Below, piece by piece: positions 24,756-33,490 of a DNA stretch of 64,000 nucleotides. Position 1 is the first letter of the stretch. Each line of letters begins with the position of its first letter. The translations under genes were made by a program, and so were the position numbers. Below the pieces are notes generated by a model. That model was given only the letters and a program-made list of their open reading frames with translations, was not told the DNA's origin and ran no database searches. The DNA comes from JBMNGW01 sp050950025 (GTDB lineage Bacteria; Spirochaetota; Spirochaetia; Sphaerochaetales; Sphaerochaetaceae), in the NCBI GenBank assembly GCA_050950025.1, contig JBMNGW010000002.1, forward strand, positions 59,117 through 123,116, read 5' to 3'.

Positions 24756-25796
24756 TCAGAGAATGAGTGTTCCCGGAAAAAGTGCCGCTCTTTGAGTAAA
24801 TTGCTGATTAGTTTCTTCAGTAAAAAGCCAGTGGTAACTCTTTTGAGGAGAGCTTATCTCGTCTAAGCGCTTTGTTAATTCAGCAGGAAGCTCCACTTCA
24901 CTTGCCCCTAAGAGCTCTTTCAGCTGTTGAAGGCTCCGTGCCCCCAAGATGACTGAACTAACATACTCCTTGCTCAGTAACCACGCTAAAGAGAGATCAG
25001 TGGCAGCTATGCCAAACTGTTGTGAAAGGTGATACACCTCATCGGCAATACTCTTGCCCCGTTTTGTCCAAAAGCGGGGAATATCGAGTGCTTTACGGTG
25101 CTCAAAGCGCGAATCCTGAGGCACTTGATCTCTGTTGTGATACTTACCGGTTAGTAAGCCCCCCGCTAAAGGGCTCCAGCACAACAGTCCAATTCCTTGA
25201 TTAATTAAAGCAGGAATAATCTCCTGTTCGGCGGTACGGTCAATTAGGTTGTACATGTATTGCCCGCACACAAACGAACTGTTGCCTCTGTGTTTGGCGC
25301 TCATAGAATTAAGCACAACTCTCCAAGCAGGCAGATTGCTACAAGCACTATAAAGAATTTTCCCTTGCTGCTTGAGTAAATCGAGGCTCTCCATCACCTC
25401 ATCAGCTTGGGCCGCAGGGTCATGACGATGCAAATAATAGATATCAATATAGTCGGTGTTCAGGCGCCTTAGACTCGCTTCAACTGAGTCAAAGATATGT
25501 TTGCGACTGGAACCCAAACTCAGTTGATGAGAGTCGAAAGGAAAATTACATTTAGTGGCAATAAGCACTTGATCGCGTTTAACTGAGGGCAAAAAGGTGC
25601 CGATGATGCGCTCACTCTCACCTTTAGCATATACATCGGCACAATCGAGCATATTGCCCCCAGCTTCTATATATGCGCTGAGGATGCGGTGCGCTTCTTT
25701 CTCGTCGCACCCCCATCCTGCTGCACCAAAAGTCATGGTTCCCAGCGTCATCTCAGAGACTGCCAACCCACTTGTTCCAAGATAATGGTACTTCAT
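24756..25796 (-). CDS. Aldo/keto reductase
   Basis: 346 residues from the ATG at 25796, which follows GGAGGAG; a longer frame to 25871 reads into tctA. DCADVYAKGESE contains the catalytic Asp and Tyr, the IYYLHRHDP segment the His, and GARSLQQL near the end the NADPH loop. Family members of this Tas/YajO type reduce or oxidise sugars and alditols in the cytosol. Its ATG is two bases past the tctA stop, so it is the last gene of the TTT operon. It converges on the transketolase operon, three bases apart. Confidence 0.85.
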   Translation of the reverse strand: MKYHYLGTSGLAVSEMTLGTMTFGAAGWGCDEKEAHRILSAYIEAGGNMLDCADVYAKGESERIIGTFLPSVKRDQVLIATKCNFPFDSHQLSLGSSRKHIFDSVEASLRRLNTDYIDIYYLHRHDPAAQADEVMESLDLLKQQGKILYSACSNLPAWRVVLNSMSAKHRGNSSFVCGQYMYNLIDRTAEQEIIPALINQGIGLLCWSPLAGGLLTGKYHNRDQVPQDSRFEHRKALDIPRFWTKRGKSIADEVYHLSQQFGIAATDLSLAWLLSKEYVSSVILGARSLQQLKELLGASEVELPAELTKRLDEISSPQKSYHWLFTEETNQQFTQRAALFPGTLIL

Positions 25797-25797
25797 G

Positions 25798-27324
25798 TTA
25801 CTCCTCCGTTGTCTTCTTTTTCTTAAAGACTTTGCCGATAAAATTCTTATACACTTCTGTATTTCCCACAAAGGTGAAAATAATAATCAGAAGGAGAATC
25901 AAAGCTACCGGGCGGGTGAAAAATGGCATTAAGCTACCCCGTGAGACCATCAGGCCTCTTCTGAGGTTAGCATCGGCCATTGAACCAAGAATTACTCCAA
26001 TTACCAACGGTGGTATGGGATACCCCATATTTGTTAAATAGTAGGTCAAAATACCCATGGGAATCATCAAATAGAGGTTAAAAATCTTCAGCCCCAGAGC
26101 ATAAGAGCCAATCAAACACAAAACAGCCACCACAGGCATAAATAAAGCTGGAGGTACTTTCAGTAGCTTAACTACTTGCTTAGCCAATAACATACCGACT
26201 ACCCACATCGCTATTGAAGCCAACAAAAGAATTGCGCTGATGCTGGTAATAAAGCCGGGGTGCTCAATTTCAAGCATGGGCCCGGGTGCAACACCATGAA
26301 GCATCAAAGCACCTAGGAGCATTGCAGCCGGAGGACTGCCGGGAATCCCCATCGAAAGAAGCGGTATCATCGCTCCTCCAATGCAAGAGTTGTTGGCCGT
26401 TTCGCTGGCAATAATTCCCTCTTCGAATCCCGTGCCAAACAGCTCCGGATGTTTGGATGTCTTTTTAGCCGTGCCATAAGAGACCCAACCGGCAATATCT
26501 TCGCCGATTCCGGGAACGGCTCCGATACCAACTCCAATTAAAGCACTGCGCACAATGTGTTTTATGTTCTTGCCAATAGCGCTGAAAGAGGGCAAAATCC
26601 TGTTAACTTTTGCCGGCTCGGCAACCATTTGCTTGTCTTTAAGGACTTGAATAATTTGAGGAATACCAAAGGCTCCGATGAGCACCGGTACGATTTCTAT
26701 GCCGCTTTCTAAGTGCATCATCCCAAAGGTAAAGCGGGGATACACTTGCAATTGATCACGACCGACCATTGCCAAAAAGAGGCCTAAAAAGCCGGTAATC
26801 CACCCTTTTTGCACTGTATCAGGGCAAGAGATACTACCGCTGATCATAATTCCAAAGAAAGCCAGCAAAAAGAATTCAAAAGAGGTGAACTGCAAAGCTA
26901 AAGCGGCAATCAAGGGGGTGAAAATAACGACGAACATCATTCCCACAAATGTTCCGATAGCACTGGAAGTGGTCGTCAGGCCCAAAGCCCTTCCCGCCTC
27001 TCCCCTCAGTGCCATTGGATACCCTTCCAAAGCTGTTGCAGCAGCTGCCGCCGTTCCGGGAATATTGATCATAATCGATCCGTATGATCCGCCGTAGACG
27101 GCCCCCACATAAATCCCCATCAAAGCAACCATCGCCCCTTGAGTTGTCATGCCGTAGGTGAGTGTTGTCAAAAGAGCCACACCCAATGTTGCCGTTAACC
27201 CCGGCAGTGCTCCAAAGATGATCCCCAACAAGGTACTGCCAAAAAGGATGAACAGCAAAAAAGGGCTGGAGATGATTTGAAAGAGATTGGTAAAGAAGAT
27301 AGAAAATTGGTGTAATATAACCAT
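25798..27324 (-). CDS. TTT transporter large membrane subunit (TctA family)
   Basis: 508 residues and about 12 membrane segments. Both TctA signatures are present: GALPGLTATLGVALL near residue 40, GSYGSIMINIPGTAAA near 80, and the second-half counterparts GAVPGIGEDIAGW near 270 and IGGAMIPLLSMGIPGSP near 320. It works with TctB and the periplasmic binding protein TctC as a secondary importer of organic or sugar acids. GAGG precedes the ATG, and the gene follows tctB by seven bases. Confidence 0.93.
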   Translation of the reverse strand: MVILHQFSIFFTNLFQIISSPFLLFILFGSTLLGIIFGALPGLTATLGVALLTTLTYGMTTQGAMVALMGIYVGAVYGGSYGSIMINIPGTAAAAATALEGYPMALRGEAGRALGLTTTSSAIGTFVGMMFVVIFTPLIAALALQFTSFEFFLLAFFGIMISGSISCPDTVQKGWITGFLGLFLAMVGRDQLQVYPRFTFGMMHLESGIEIVPVLIGAFGIPQIIQVLKDKQMVAEPAKVNRILPSFSAIGKNIKHIVRSALIGVGIGAVPGIGEDIAGWVSYGTAKKTSKHPELFGTGFEEGIIASETANNSCIGGAMIPLLSMGIPGSPPAAMLLGALMLHGVAPGPMLEIEHPGFITSISAILLLASIAMWVVGMLLAKQVVKLLKVPPALFMPVVAVLCLIGSYALGLKIFNLYLMIPMGILTYYLTNMGYPIPPLVIGVILGSMADANLRRGLMVSRGSLMPFFTRPVALILLLIIIFTFVGNTEVYKNFIGKVFKKKKTTEE

Positions 27325-27331
27325 ACGAACC

Positions 27332-28090
27332 TCAACGCAATGTATAGTAAATAAGCGACATTAGATTGACGATGCCACCCTCTTTGGGCAAAGGAACTCG
27401 CAGCATATAGCGGAACACAGGGACCAGCACCAGAGGTGCTAAAAATGACATGAGCATGGCATGATTGTATTTTTTCTTAACATCTTCTACTGTGCTGCCT
27501 CTGAGTTTTACTTTCATCCAAATCATCAAAGCAGCAATCATCAGAAGTACGATAATGTCGACAGTGTAAATGAAGAGCTGATTCAATAGTTTGTCCAAAT
27601 TAAAAAGGGCAAGGATAAAGAGAATCAACAGCTCCACCATATGAAAATAAAATGTGGAGCGGATAAAATGCGGTTCATCCACATAAAACACTGTAATAGT
27701 GAAACATAGGTAAAGGACCAATGCCAAGAAAAAATCGACTCTCGTTAAATTCATATAGACTAGGGCTATCAACGGAATCAGCACTGACGCATAGCGAATA
27801 TTGGCATCGCTAAGTAGTTTCTTCCCTTTGAGAGCAGCCACAGCCTCTTTGAGAGCTTCTACTCCCCCATTCTTTAAGCCGTGAAAGAAAATAACAATCG
27901 AAAGTAAAATAATTGCCAATCCGATAATAAGTGGCATCAAAGCAGGAGAAACATACCAAACGCTCTGCACTCCCGCATAGGAGTCTTTCAAGGGCATATG
28001 AAATGATTCATATAAGATGTAAGCTCCCAACACAAAAAAGAGGACGCTGGTAACCAGATCTGCTCCTCGGAGTTTCTTTTTATCCATCAT
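27332..28090 (-). CDS. TTT transporter small membrane subunit (TctB family)
   Basis: 252 residues with hydrophobic helices near 15-35, 50-70, 110-130 and 150-190, longer than the usual 150-180 of TctB. TctB is poorly conserved; the call rests on its place between tctC and tctA and its topology. The two adjoining ATGs (28090, 28087) have only weak ribosome sites. A 20-base hairpin lies between tctC and this gene. Confidence 0.75.
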   Translation of the reverse strand: MMDKKKLRGADLVTSVLFFVLGAYILYESFHMPLKDSYAGVQSVWYVSPALMPLIIGLAIILLSIVIFFHGLKNGGVEALKEAVAALKGKKLLSDANIRYASVLIPLIALVYMNLTRVDFFLALVLYLCFTITVFYVDEPHFIRSTFYFHMVELLILFILALFNLDKLLNQLFIYTVDIIVLLMIAALMIWMKVKLRGSTVEDVKKKYNHAMLMSFLAPLVLVPVFRYMLRVPLPKEGGIVNLMSLIYYTLR

Positions 28091-28110
28091 AGTTGTAATA
28101 CCTTAAGGGC

Positions 28111-28130
28111 GGAGGCCTTTTTAGGCCTCC
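28111..28130 (-). terminator. Intercistronic hairpin between tctC and tctB
   Basis: GGAGGCCT, a 4-base loop, AGGCCTCC: a perfect 8-bp stem, 25 bases past the tctC stop and 20 before tctB. No T-tract on the minus strand, so it probably protects the tctC mRNA end or partly stops transcription, giving more binding protein than membrane parts. The second TTT operon has a hairpin at the same place. Confidence 0.7.
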
Positions 28131-28155
28131 ATCCTTGTTCGATAGTTTAAAAACC

Positions 28156-29157
28156 TTATTTAGGAATACCAAAATCGGCGGGGCTAATTTTGGCAGCACC
28201 AAGCTCATAAAGTGTCCAGGAGAACACCGACTCAAGCTTGTCAAAAATATCATTGGCTTCATCACCAACTAAGCCCTTCAGTGCAAAGAATTGCTTTTCT
28301 CCAAACTCTTTAATCGGAGCTTTGGTCATAGCTACTTTGAATGCGGCCTGAAGTTTGGCCTTGATGTCGGCAGGAGCATCCTTGCGAATGGCAAAACCAA
28401 TCTGCTGTTCAAGCGGCAGATAAGCAGCAAGTCCCGGGTAGGTGTCGAAAGCCGAGGGAATAATCTTCCCCTGGAAATCGAAGCTATCGGGGGTCAAGGT
28501 AGCCAAGGGGCGCAATTTGCCCGCTTTAATCAATTCAGATTGTTCCTGAATAGATGTAATAACCAAAGAAACTTCACCTGTCATTCCCGCATTCTGCGAA
28601 GCGGCGGAACTGTCATAGGGGATGAAGTTAAACTGAACACCGGCACCATTTTCAAAAGCAAGCAAGTTAAGGTGGTGAATTGATCCAGCAGCACTGGCTC
28701 CGGCTCGAATTCCCCTGGGATTTTTCTTGGCTGCTTCAATCAGATCACCAATTGTCTGATAAGGAGCATTCGGAGTGACCGATACCAAATCGGGAGAGCC
28801 TCCAATAATGAAGAAGTCCCATACATTCATCCGTTTTTCAAAGCCGCCTTGGACAGCTGCTGCAACAACAGATTCGGACAAACCGACCAATGTGTAGCCA
28901 TCAGCAGGCTTGGAATAGGCTTCAAACATTCCCACCGATCCGCCCACTCCACCAGTTACGTTGTTCACGTTGACGTTTACACCCAGTTCTTTTCCCATTT
29001 CGGCCATGACAAGCCTATTGGCCACGTCAGTACCACCACCGGCACCCCATACCAGAATGTTAGTGATGTCACGATTTGGATATTCAGCTTGAGCTTGTGC
29101 AAAAGCACTTCCGGCCGCAATGAAAAGAATCAAAAGAATAATTAAAACCCTTTTCAT
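28156..29157 (-). CDS. TTT substrate-binding protein (TctC/Bug family)
   Basis: About 333 residues. A signal peptide of about 20 residues ends GSAFAQA. Mature sequence has the Bug signatures YPNRDITNILVWGAGGGTDVANR and NNVTGGVGGSVGM, and a closing YxxWTLYELGA. It binds a carboxylated ligand in the periplasm. ATGs at 29160 and 29157 follow GGAGG; the second has the better spacing. The TTGTATACAA palindrome at 29180 lies 23 bases ahead of the start, so this operon is probably in the same GntR regulon as the BKACE gene. Confidence 0.9.
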   Translation of the reverse strand: MKRVLIILLILFIAAGSAFAQAQAEYPNRDITNILVWGAGGGTDVANRLVMAEMGKELGVNVNVNNVTGGVGGSVGMFEAYSKPADGYTLVGLSESVVAAAVQGGFEKRMNVWDFFIIGGSPDLVSVTPNAPYQTIGDLIEAAKKNPRGIRAGASAAGSIHHLNLLAFENGAGVQFNFIPYDSSAASQNAGMTGEVSLVITSIQEQSELIKAGKLRPLATLTPDSFDFQGKIIPSAFDTYPGLAAYLPLEQQIGFAIRKDAPADIKAKLQAAFKVAMTKAPIKEFGEKQFFALKGLVGDEANDIFDKLESVFSWTLYELGAAKISPADFGIPK

Positions 29158-29179
29158 CATACTTCCTCCTTCAGAAATA

Positions 29180-29189
29180 TTGTATACAA
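29180..29189. promoter_or_regulatory. GntR-type operator before the TTT operon
   Basis: TTGTATACAA, identical to the palindrome at 15592-15601, just upstream of the tctC ribosome site. Confidence 0.6.
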
Positions 29190-29325
29190 ATAATTCTAAC
29201 ACAACAACAGAACCTGTCAACTCTTTTTTTCTTGTTTCTTTTTTCAGGGTAAGGTGAGGGCTATGCAAAAGAAATTGCAACGAAAAAGGGGCATGTACCA
29301 CTTTGGCACACGCCCCACTCTTTTA

Positions 29326-30374
29326 TTATCCTCTGAGTTTTTTAATCTCTTCCAGTACCGCATACCAGGAGGAAAGGAACATACTTCTGAACAATTCCAC
29401 CGGACCAAACTCTTCGTATTCGTCTAAAGAGAGAGCCGTGGGATCCCAGCCTCGTTTGAAATCAATCAGTTTTTCCAATAATTCATCGATTACCAATGGA
29501 GGAACGGGATTAAAAAAGCGATGAACTACATCGGGATTCTGTTCAATCAATTTATCGGCAGTCCCTTTCCAGTTAATGGTGACTACCTGATTTCCTCCAA
29601 CCATATCTGTAAAGTGGCGCAGCTGTCTTGCTCCTCCGCCGATAATGGTCGCCTCATACCCTCGGTCATGAATGATTTGATACATCTTGCGCGTAGCTGC
29701 CATGCCAGCTTGGCGTACAATATCCCCTTCTATGTCGACCTTATTGTCTCTTACATAGTTTTCCAAAAATTCATCATAAATGCCTGTGATGAAACTCAGC
29801 CACAAAGGGGGCTTCTTTTTCATCCCTTTGGTGACTTTTTTGTAGGTCTCACATAAATCAATTCCCTGAGCAACCGACATGATTTCGGTGGCATTGATAG
29901 GGTAACCCTCTTCTATGAGAACTTTCATGGCAGTAAGTCCCGCTTTGGTGCAGGGGATTTTGATTGCCATATTCGGTCCTAGCTCACCATTTAAGCGAGC
30001 TTCATTGATAATGACATTCTCATCATGCTCATGGATAGGATCCCCTTGGATGCTTACATAGCCGTGAGCACCATCGGTCTCTTCCCACATCGGATAGAAA
30101 ATTTCCTGAATTGGCTTAATAACTTTCCTTTGATAAATAGCAATCGCCTCATCATTGTCATCAGACTCTTTGACAGCCTCCTTCAGATAAGCCAGAGCCT
30201 GCTTCTCTCATCGGGGTGCTGCAACATCTTATGCCCATAAGAGGGGTTGTTAGTGCAGCCCAAAGCCCCCTGGTCTATGGCCCTTTTTGCTTCGTCTCTG
30301 CTTGGATTGTTAATCCAAAACATCGTCGGAGACATCCTATGTACTCTATGGAAATACTCGTTGCGCATAAGCAC
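29326..30374 (-). pseudogene. Transaldolase-family protein, one frameshift
   Basis: The N-terminal 60 codons (30374 to about 30200: FWINNPSRDEAKRA and GCTNNPSYG, the barrel's first strands) and the remaining about 280 codons (KIPCTKAGLTAM with the probable Schiff-base lysine, and SFITGIYDEFL) lie in different frames. The break is near 30195-30215 (GAGAGAAGCAG on the minus strand). Restored, it is about 349 residues, transaldolase-like but not the standard TalB. It could act with the split transketolase on sugar phosphates. Natural decay or a read error cannot be separated. Its promoter region was duplicated by the second IS. Confidence 0.7.
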
Positions 30375-30398
30375 TCCTTTATAAAAGATGCATCCCTT

Positions 30399-30487
30399 AT
30401 ACCATAGATTTGTGGCAATAGATAGTTAGAATTTTGAAGTTAATATTATATATACAGAATTTTGTATTTTGTTGTGTCGCTTATACT
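30399..30487. repeat. Target-site duplication of IS copy 2, left copy (89 bp)
   Basis: Matches 32683-32772 except for one T in a homopolymer (TATTTTG here, TATTTTTG on the right). The following CCA is also shared, so the exact limit is uncertain by up to three bases. It contains the region upstream of the transaldolase-like gene. Confidence 0.88.
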
Positions 30488-32682
30488 CCATGCTTCCGCA
30501 GCAAGTAACCGAACCACTTAGAGCGTAGTTTCTTTGATGAAAGAAATTATGCTTCTTTTTTTATCTTTTTGCTTGACTTAATATAGTAGTGTAGTGTAGT
30601 GTAGTGTAATAGTAAGCTTGTGGAGGGCCTATGGAATTAAAAGTCTTCACCAATAATAAGGGTAATGCCCTTTATTACATGCGCAGTGTTCGTAAAAAAG
30701 GGAAAAAGAACCCAACGAAGGAAAAAGTTAAGTTCCTTGGCTACGAAGAAGATCTTAAAAAGCTCTACGATGATCCTATTGCTCACTTCAGAGAAGAAGC
30801 TAAGAAACTTACAAGTAAAGAGAGAGAAGAAAAACGAGTTAATCTAAGCATTAATCTTGATGAGCACTTCCCTTTGGAAGAGCAAGACAGTAGTCTGACG
30901 GTTATTGATGATTTAGCATCAATAGGACATCTCTCCTTTGTCAGTCATTTACCATGAGCTTGAAATAGACCAATTTGTCAAAAACAGGCGTAAGCATTGG
31001 CCAGTCAAAGCCAATGTTGAGAGTATCTTCCGGCTTTTAGTATTTGGCAGGATTCTGTTTCCGGCTTCAAAGTTCTCAACGTGGAAAAAGAGAGCAAAAT
31101 TACTGCTAGGCAACAGTGAGTTCAGTGATGACGATGTGTATCGTTCATTAGAGTTTTTTGCTACGTACAGCGATGATTTACTTGTTCATTTGCATCAGAA
31201 GGTAAAAAAGCTCTATAAGCGTGACACATCACTGATGTTTTATGATGTGACTAACTATTTCTGGGAAATCGACAGCTGTGATGCAGATACAGTAGATGGA
31301 GAGGGATCTGTTGTCTTTGAAGGACTACGCAAGTATGGTCCTTCTAAAGAGCATCGTCCTGAGCCAATTGTTCAGCTTGGTCTGTTTATGGACACTGAGG
31401 GCTTACCGGTAGATTTTGGTCTGTTTGCTGGCAACAATAATGATGTGACGACTTTCTTACCGATGATTAAACACACTAAAGAGCGGATGGGTTTTAACAA
31501 AATGATTTACATTGGCGACAAAGGGATCATGAGTGGGGACCAATGTAGCTAACATTCTTGCTCAGAAGCAGGGGTACATCATCAGCGATAGTGTGCGCAA
31601 GCAAGATAAAGAGACTGAGCGTTTTATTCTTGATGATGAAGGCTACCGCACTACAACTGCTGTGATGAAGTGCCACACCCTTCATGAAGAAGAGCGCCTT
31701 ATGGATTACACCAACAGTATTGGTCCCTACCAAGGCTCAGAGGATGCAGTACAAGAAGTAGTAGTCTTTAAAATGAAGTCACGTTTAGTTCCTGCAGAAG
31801 AGAGTAGCTGGGTTGAAGATGGGTCTAAGAAAGTAAAGGTTACGATTAATAAGCGTCAAATCGTCTTTTTCAGTCGTAAATACCAAGTCCGCTCACGCAT
31901 AGATCGCTGCAATTCCATAAAGAAAGCTCAGCAAACAGGTACTATTTACAACGGGCATGGGGCCAACAAATATTTCACCAAGCAAGCCTATGATCCACAG
32001 ACAGGGAAATTGTTACAAAAAGCAAAGCATATTCGCTACTTAGATGAAAAAAAGATTGCAAAAGATGAACTCTTTGACGGCTACTATTTGATTGAAACGA
32101 ATGTGATTGGAACCAACGAAGATGAGAAGCCGTGGGATGGGCATGCACGCTTTAGGACATATGATTGCCTGTTTGAGTTGAATAGGCCAGTTACTGACCA
32201 AGACATTGTTGAGATGTACCGTGGTCTTTGGAAGATTGAAGAATCTTTTAAGATTACCAAGACTCATCTACGGGCACGGCCGGTGTTCGTCAGAAAGCCT
32301 CAGAGCATCCAAGCTCATTTTCTTAGTTGTTTTGTTGCATTGCTTCTCATTCGAATCTTAGAAATAAAGAAATTGCACAATAAGATGCCCTATTCAAAGA
32401 TCATAGAAACCCTCCAAGCTGCAAAGGTGGGAGAAGTTCAGGGCAATATTTACAAGAATTACTGCTCTTCTCCCCACCTCAGAGAAATTGGGCTTGCTAC
32501 GACCTTAGACTTATGGAAAGTGTTCTACACCAAGCAGGAATTACGCTCAATGAACAACAAAACCAAAGATATTTATTAATGTACTACAATCTGTAAGATG
32601 TTATGGAAGAGGGTTGTTGAATAATTGCCGTTAATGCAATTAGTTAGCAACCCTTTTTCTTGTTTTTACTGCGGAACTCAGG
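30488..32682 (+). mobile_element. IS1634-like insertion sequence, damaged copy (2195 bp)
   Basis: Same ends and orientation as the element at 19763. It is 7 bp longer: one extra GTAGT unit in the leader and two single-base gains that break the transposase. Other differences are a handful of substitutions, so the copies parted recently. It lies between the transaldolase-like gene and the dhaL terminator. Confidence 0.92.
30631..32579 (+). pseudogene. IS1634-family transposase with two frameshifts
   Basis: Near-identical to the gene at 19901-21847 but split into three frames: 30631-30957, from about 30938 to 31552, and from about 31533 to 32579. The first shift is at 30930-30945, where CTGCC of the intact copy reads CTCTCC; the second is GGG to GGGG at about 31534-31540, just before the block for the second half of the catalytic core. 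No full-length product can form without two frame changes, so this copy could move only with transposase from elsewhere. Confidence 0.92.
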
Positions 32683-32772
32683 ATACCATAGATTTGTGGC
32701 AATAGATAGTTAGAATTTTGAAGTTAATATTATATATACAGAATTTTGTATTTTTGTTGTGTCGCTTATACT
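32683..32772. repeat. Target-site duplication of IS copy 2, right copy (90 bp)
   Basis: Partner of 30399-30487. It is an orphan copy of the transaldolase upstream region, now next to the dhaL terminator and pointing at no gene. Confidence 0.88.
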
Positions 32773-32794
32773 CCAATCATGCCACGATAACGAT

Positions 32795-32819
32795 AAAAAA
32801 GGAGGAAGACACCGCCTCC
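32795..32819 (-). terminator. Terminator of the sugar ABC-SDR-dhaKL operon
   Basis: On the minus strand GGAGG, nine bases, CCTCC then six T, 27 bases after the dhaL stop. Confidence 0.75.
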
Positions 32820-32845
32820 CTCCAAAATACTACTGTACCACCTAG

Positions 32846-33490
32846 CTACTTAATCAATTCTTGTACAGCCTGGGCAAAACTTTGTAACAGTAAATAGCAA
32901 CTGGTTGCTCCCGGATCAAGGACTCCTCGTGAGCGTTCGCCCAAACGACTGGCCCGACCTACTTTTGCCACCATGTCTATCGTAGAGTCTTTACCTTTCT
33001 GTGCCGCCTCCACCAAAGAGTCCAAACACTGATTAAGTGGCTTGCCTTCCTTATTACAGCTTCTAAAGGCCTCCACAGCAGGAAACAGCGTATCTATAAG
33101 GGTCTTATCTCCTACTTGAGCATTACCCAGTCCCTGGACCCCTTCCAACCCAGAGACCAACATCTTTTCAATCACCAAAGCATCTATTTCTGTCTCGCCT
33201 TTACTAGCGCGAGCCATTCGGCGAAATAATGTACCATACAACGGGCCCATAGACCCACCTATCTCATCTACTAAAATCCGACCCAAAATCTGCAGCGATT
33301 CACTTAAACCTACATCTTTGCCACTAAGTTCCTTTTGAGCCTTACCAAAGCCTTTGTCCATGTTAATTCCATGATCCCCATCTCCTATGGCTCCATCAAG
33401 CTCACTTAGATACACTTTGTTCTCTGCTATCGTTTGAATTAGTGATTCAACTATGATCTTCCCTTTTGACTCTGCAAAGCTGCTACTCAT
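32846..33490 (-). CDS. dhaL: Dihydroxyacetone kinase subunit L (DhaL), copy A
   Basis: 214 residues. GDGDHGINMDKG near residue 35 is the magnesium-binding aspartate cluster that holds the nucleotide in DhaL, and GGSMGPLYG and LDPGATS are the other conserved loops. DhaL passes phosphate to the ketose bound by DhaK; whether ATP or a PTS DhaM partner supplies it is unknown since no dhaM is in the window. The protein equals copy B (43175) except for one extra C-terminal Glu there. It follows dhaK by 16 bases. Confidence 0.92.
   Translation of the reverse strand: MSSSFAESKGKIIVESLIQTIAENKVYLSELDGAIGDGDHGINMDKGFGKAQKELSGKDVGLSESLQILGRILVDEIGGSMGPLYGTLFRRMARASKGETEIDALVIEKMLVSGLEGVQGLGNAQVGDKTLIDTLFPAVEAFRSCNKEGKPLNQCLDSLVEAAQKGKDSTIDMVAKVGRASRLGERSRGVLDPGATSCYLLLQSFAQAVQELIK

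Noticed and set aside
30631..32579. Programmed frameshifting in the IS transposase
   Set aside because: The other copy encodes the same protein in one uninterrupted frame, so the breaks are mutations or read errors.
19763..32682. Composite transposon: two like-oriented IS copies around an 8.5-kb catabolic block
   Set aside because: Each copy has its own, different target duplication directly at its ends, so they inserted separately. A composite element would share one duplication at the outer ends only.
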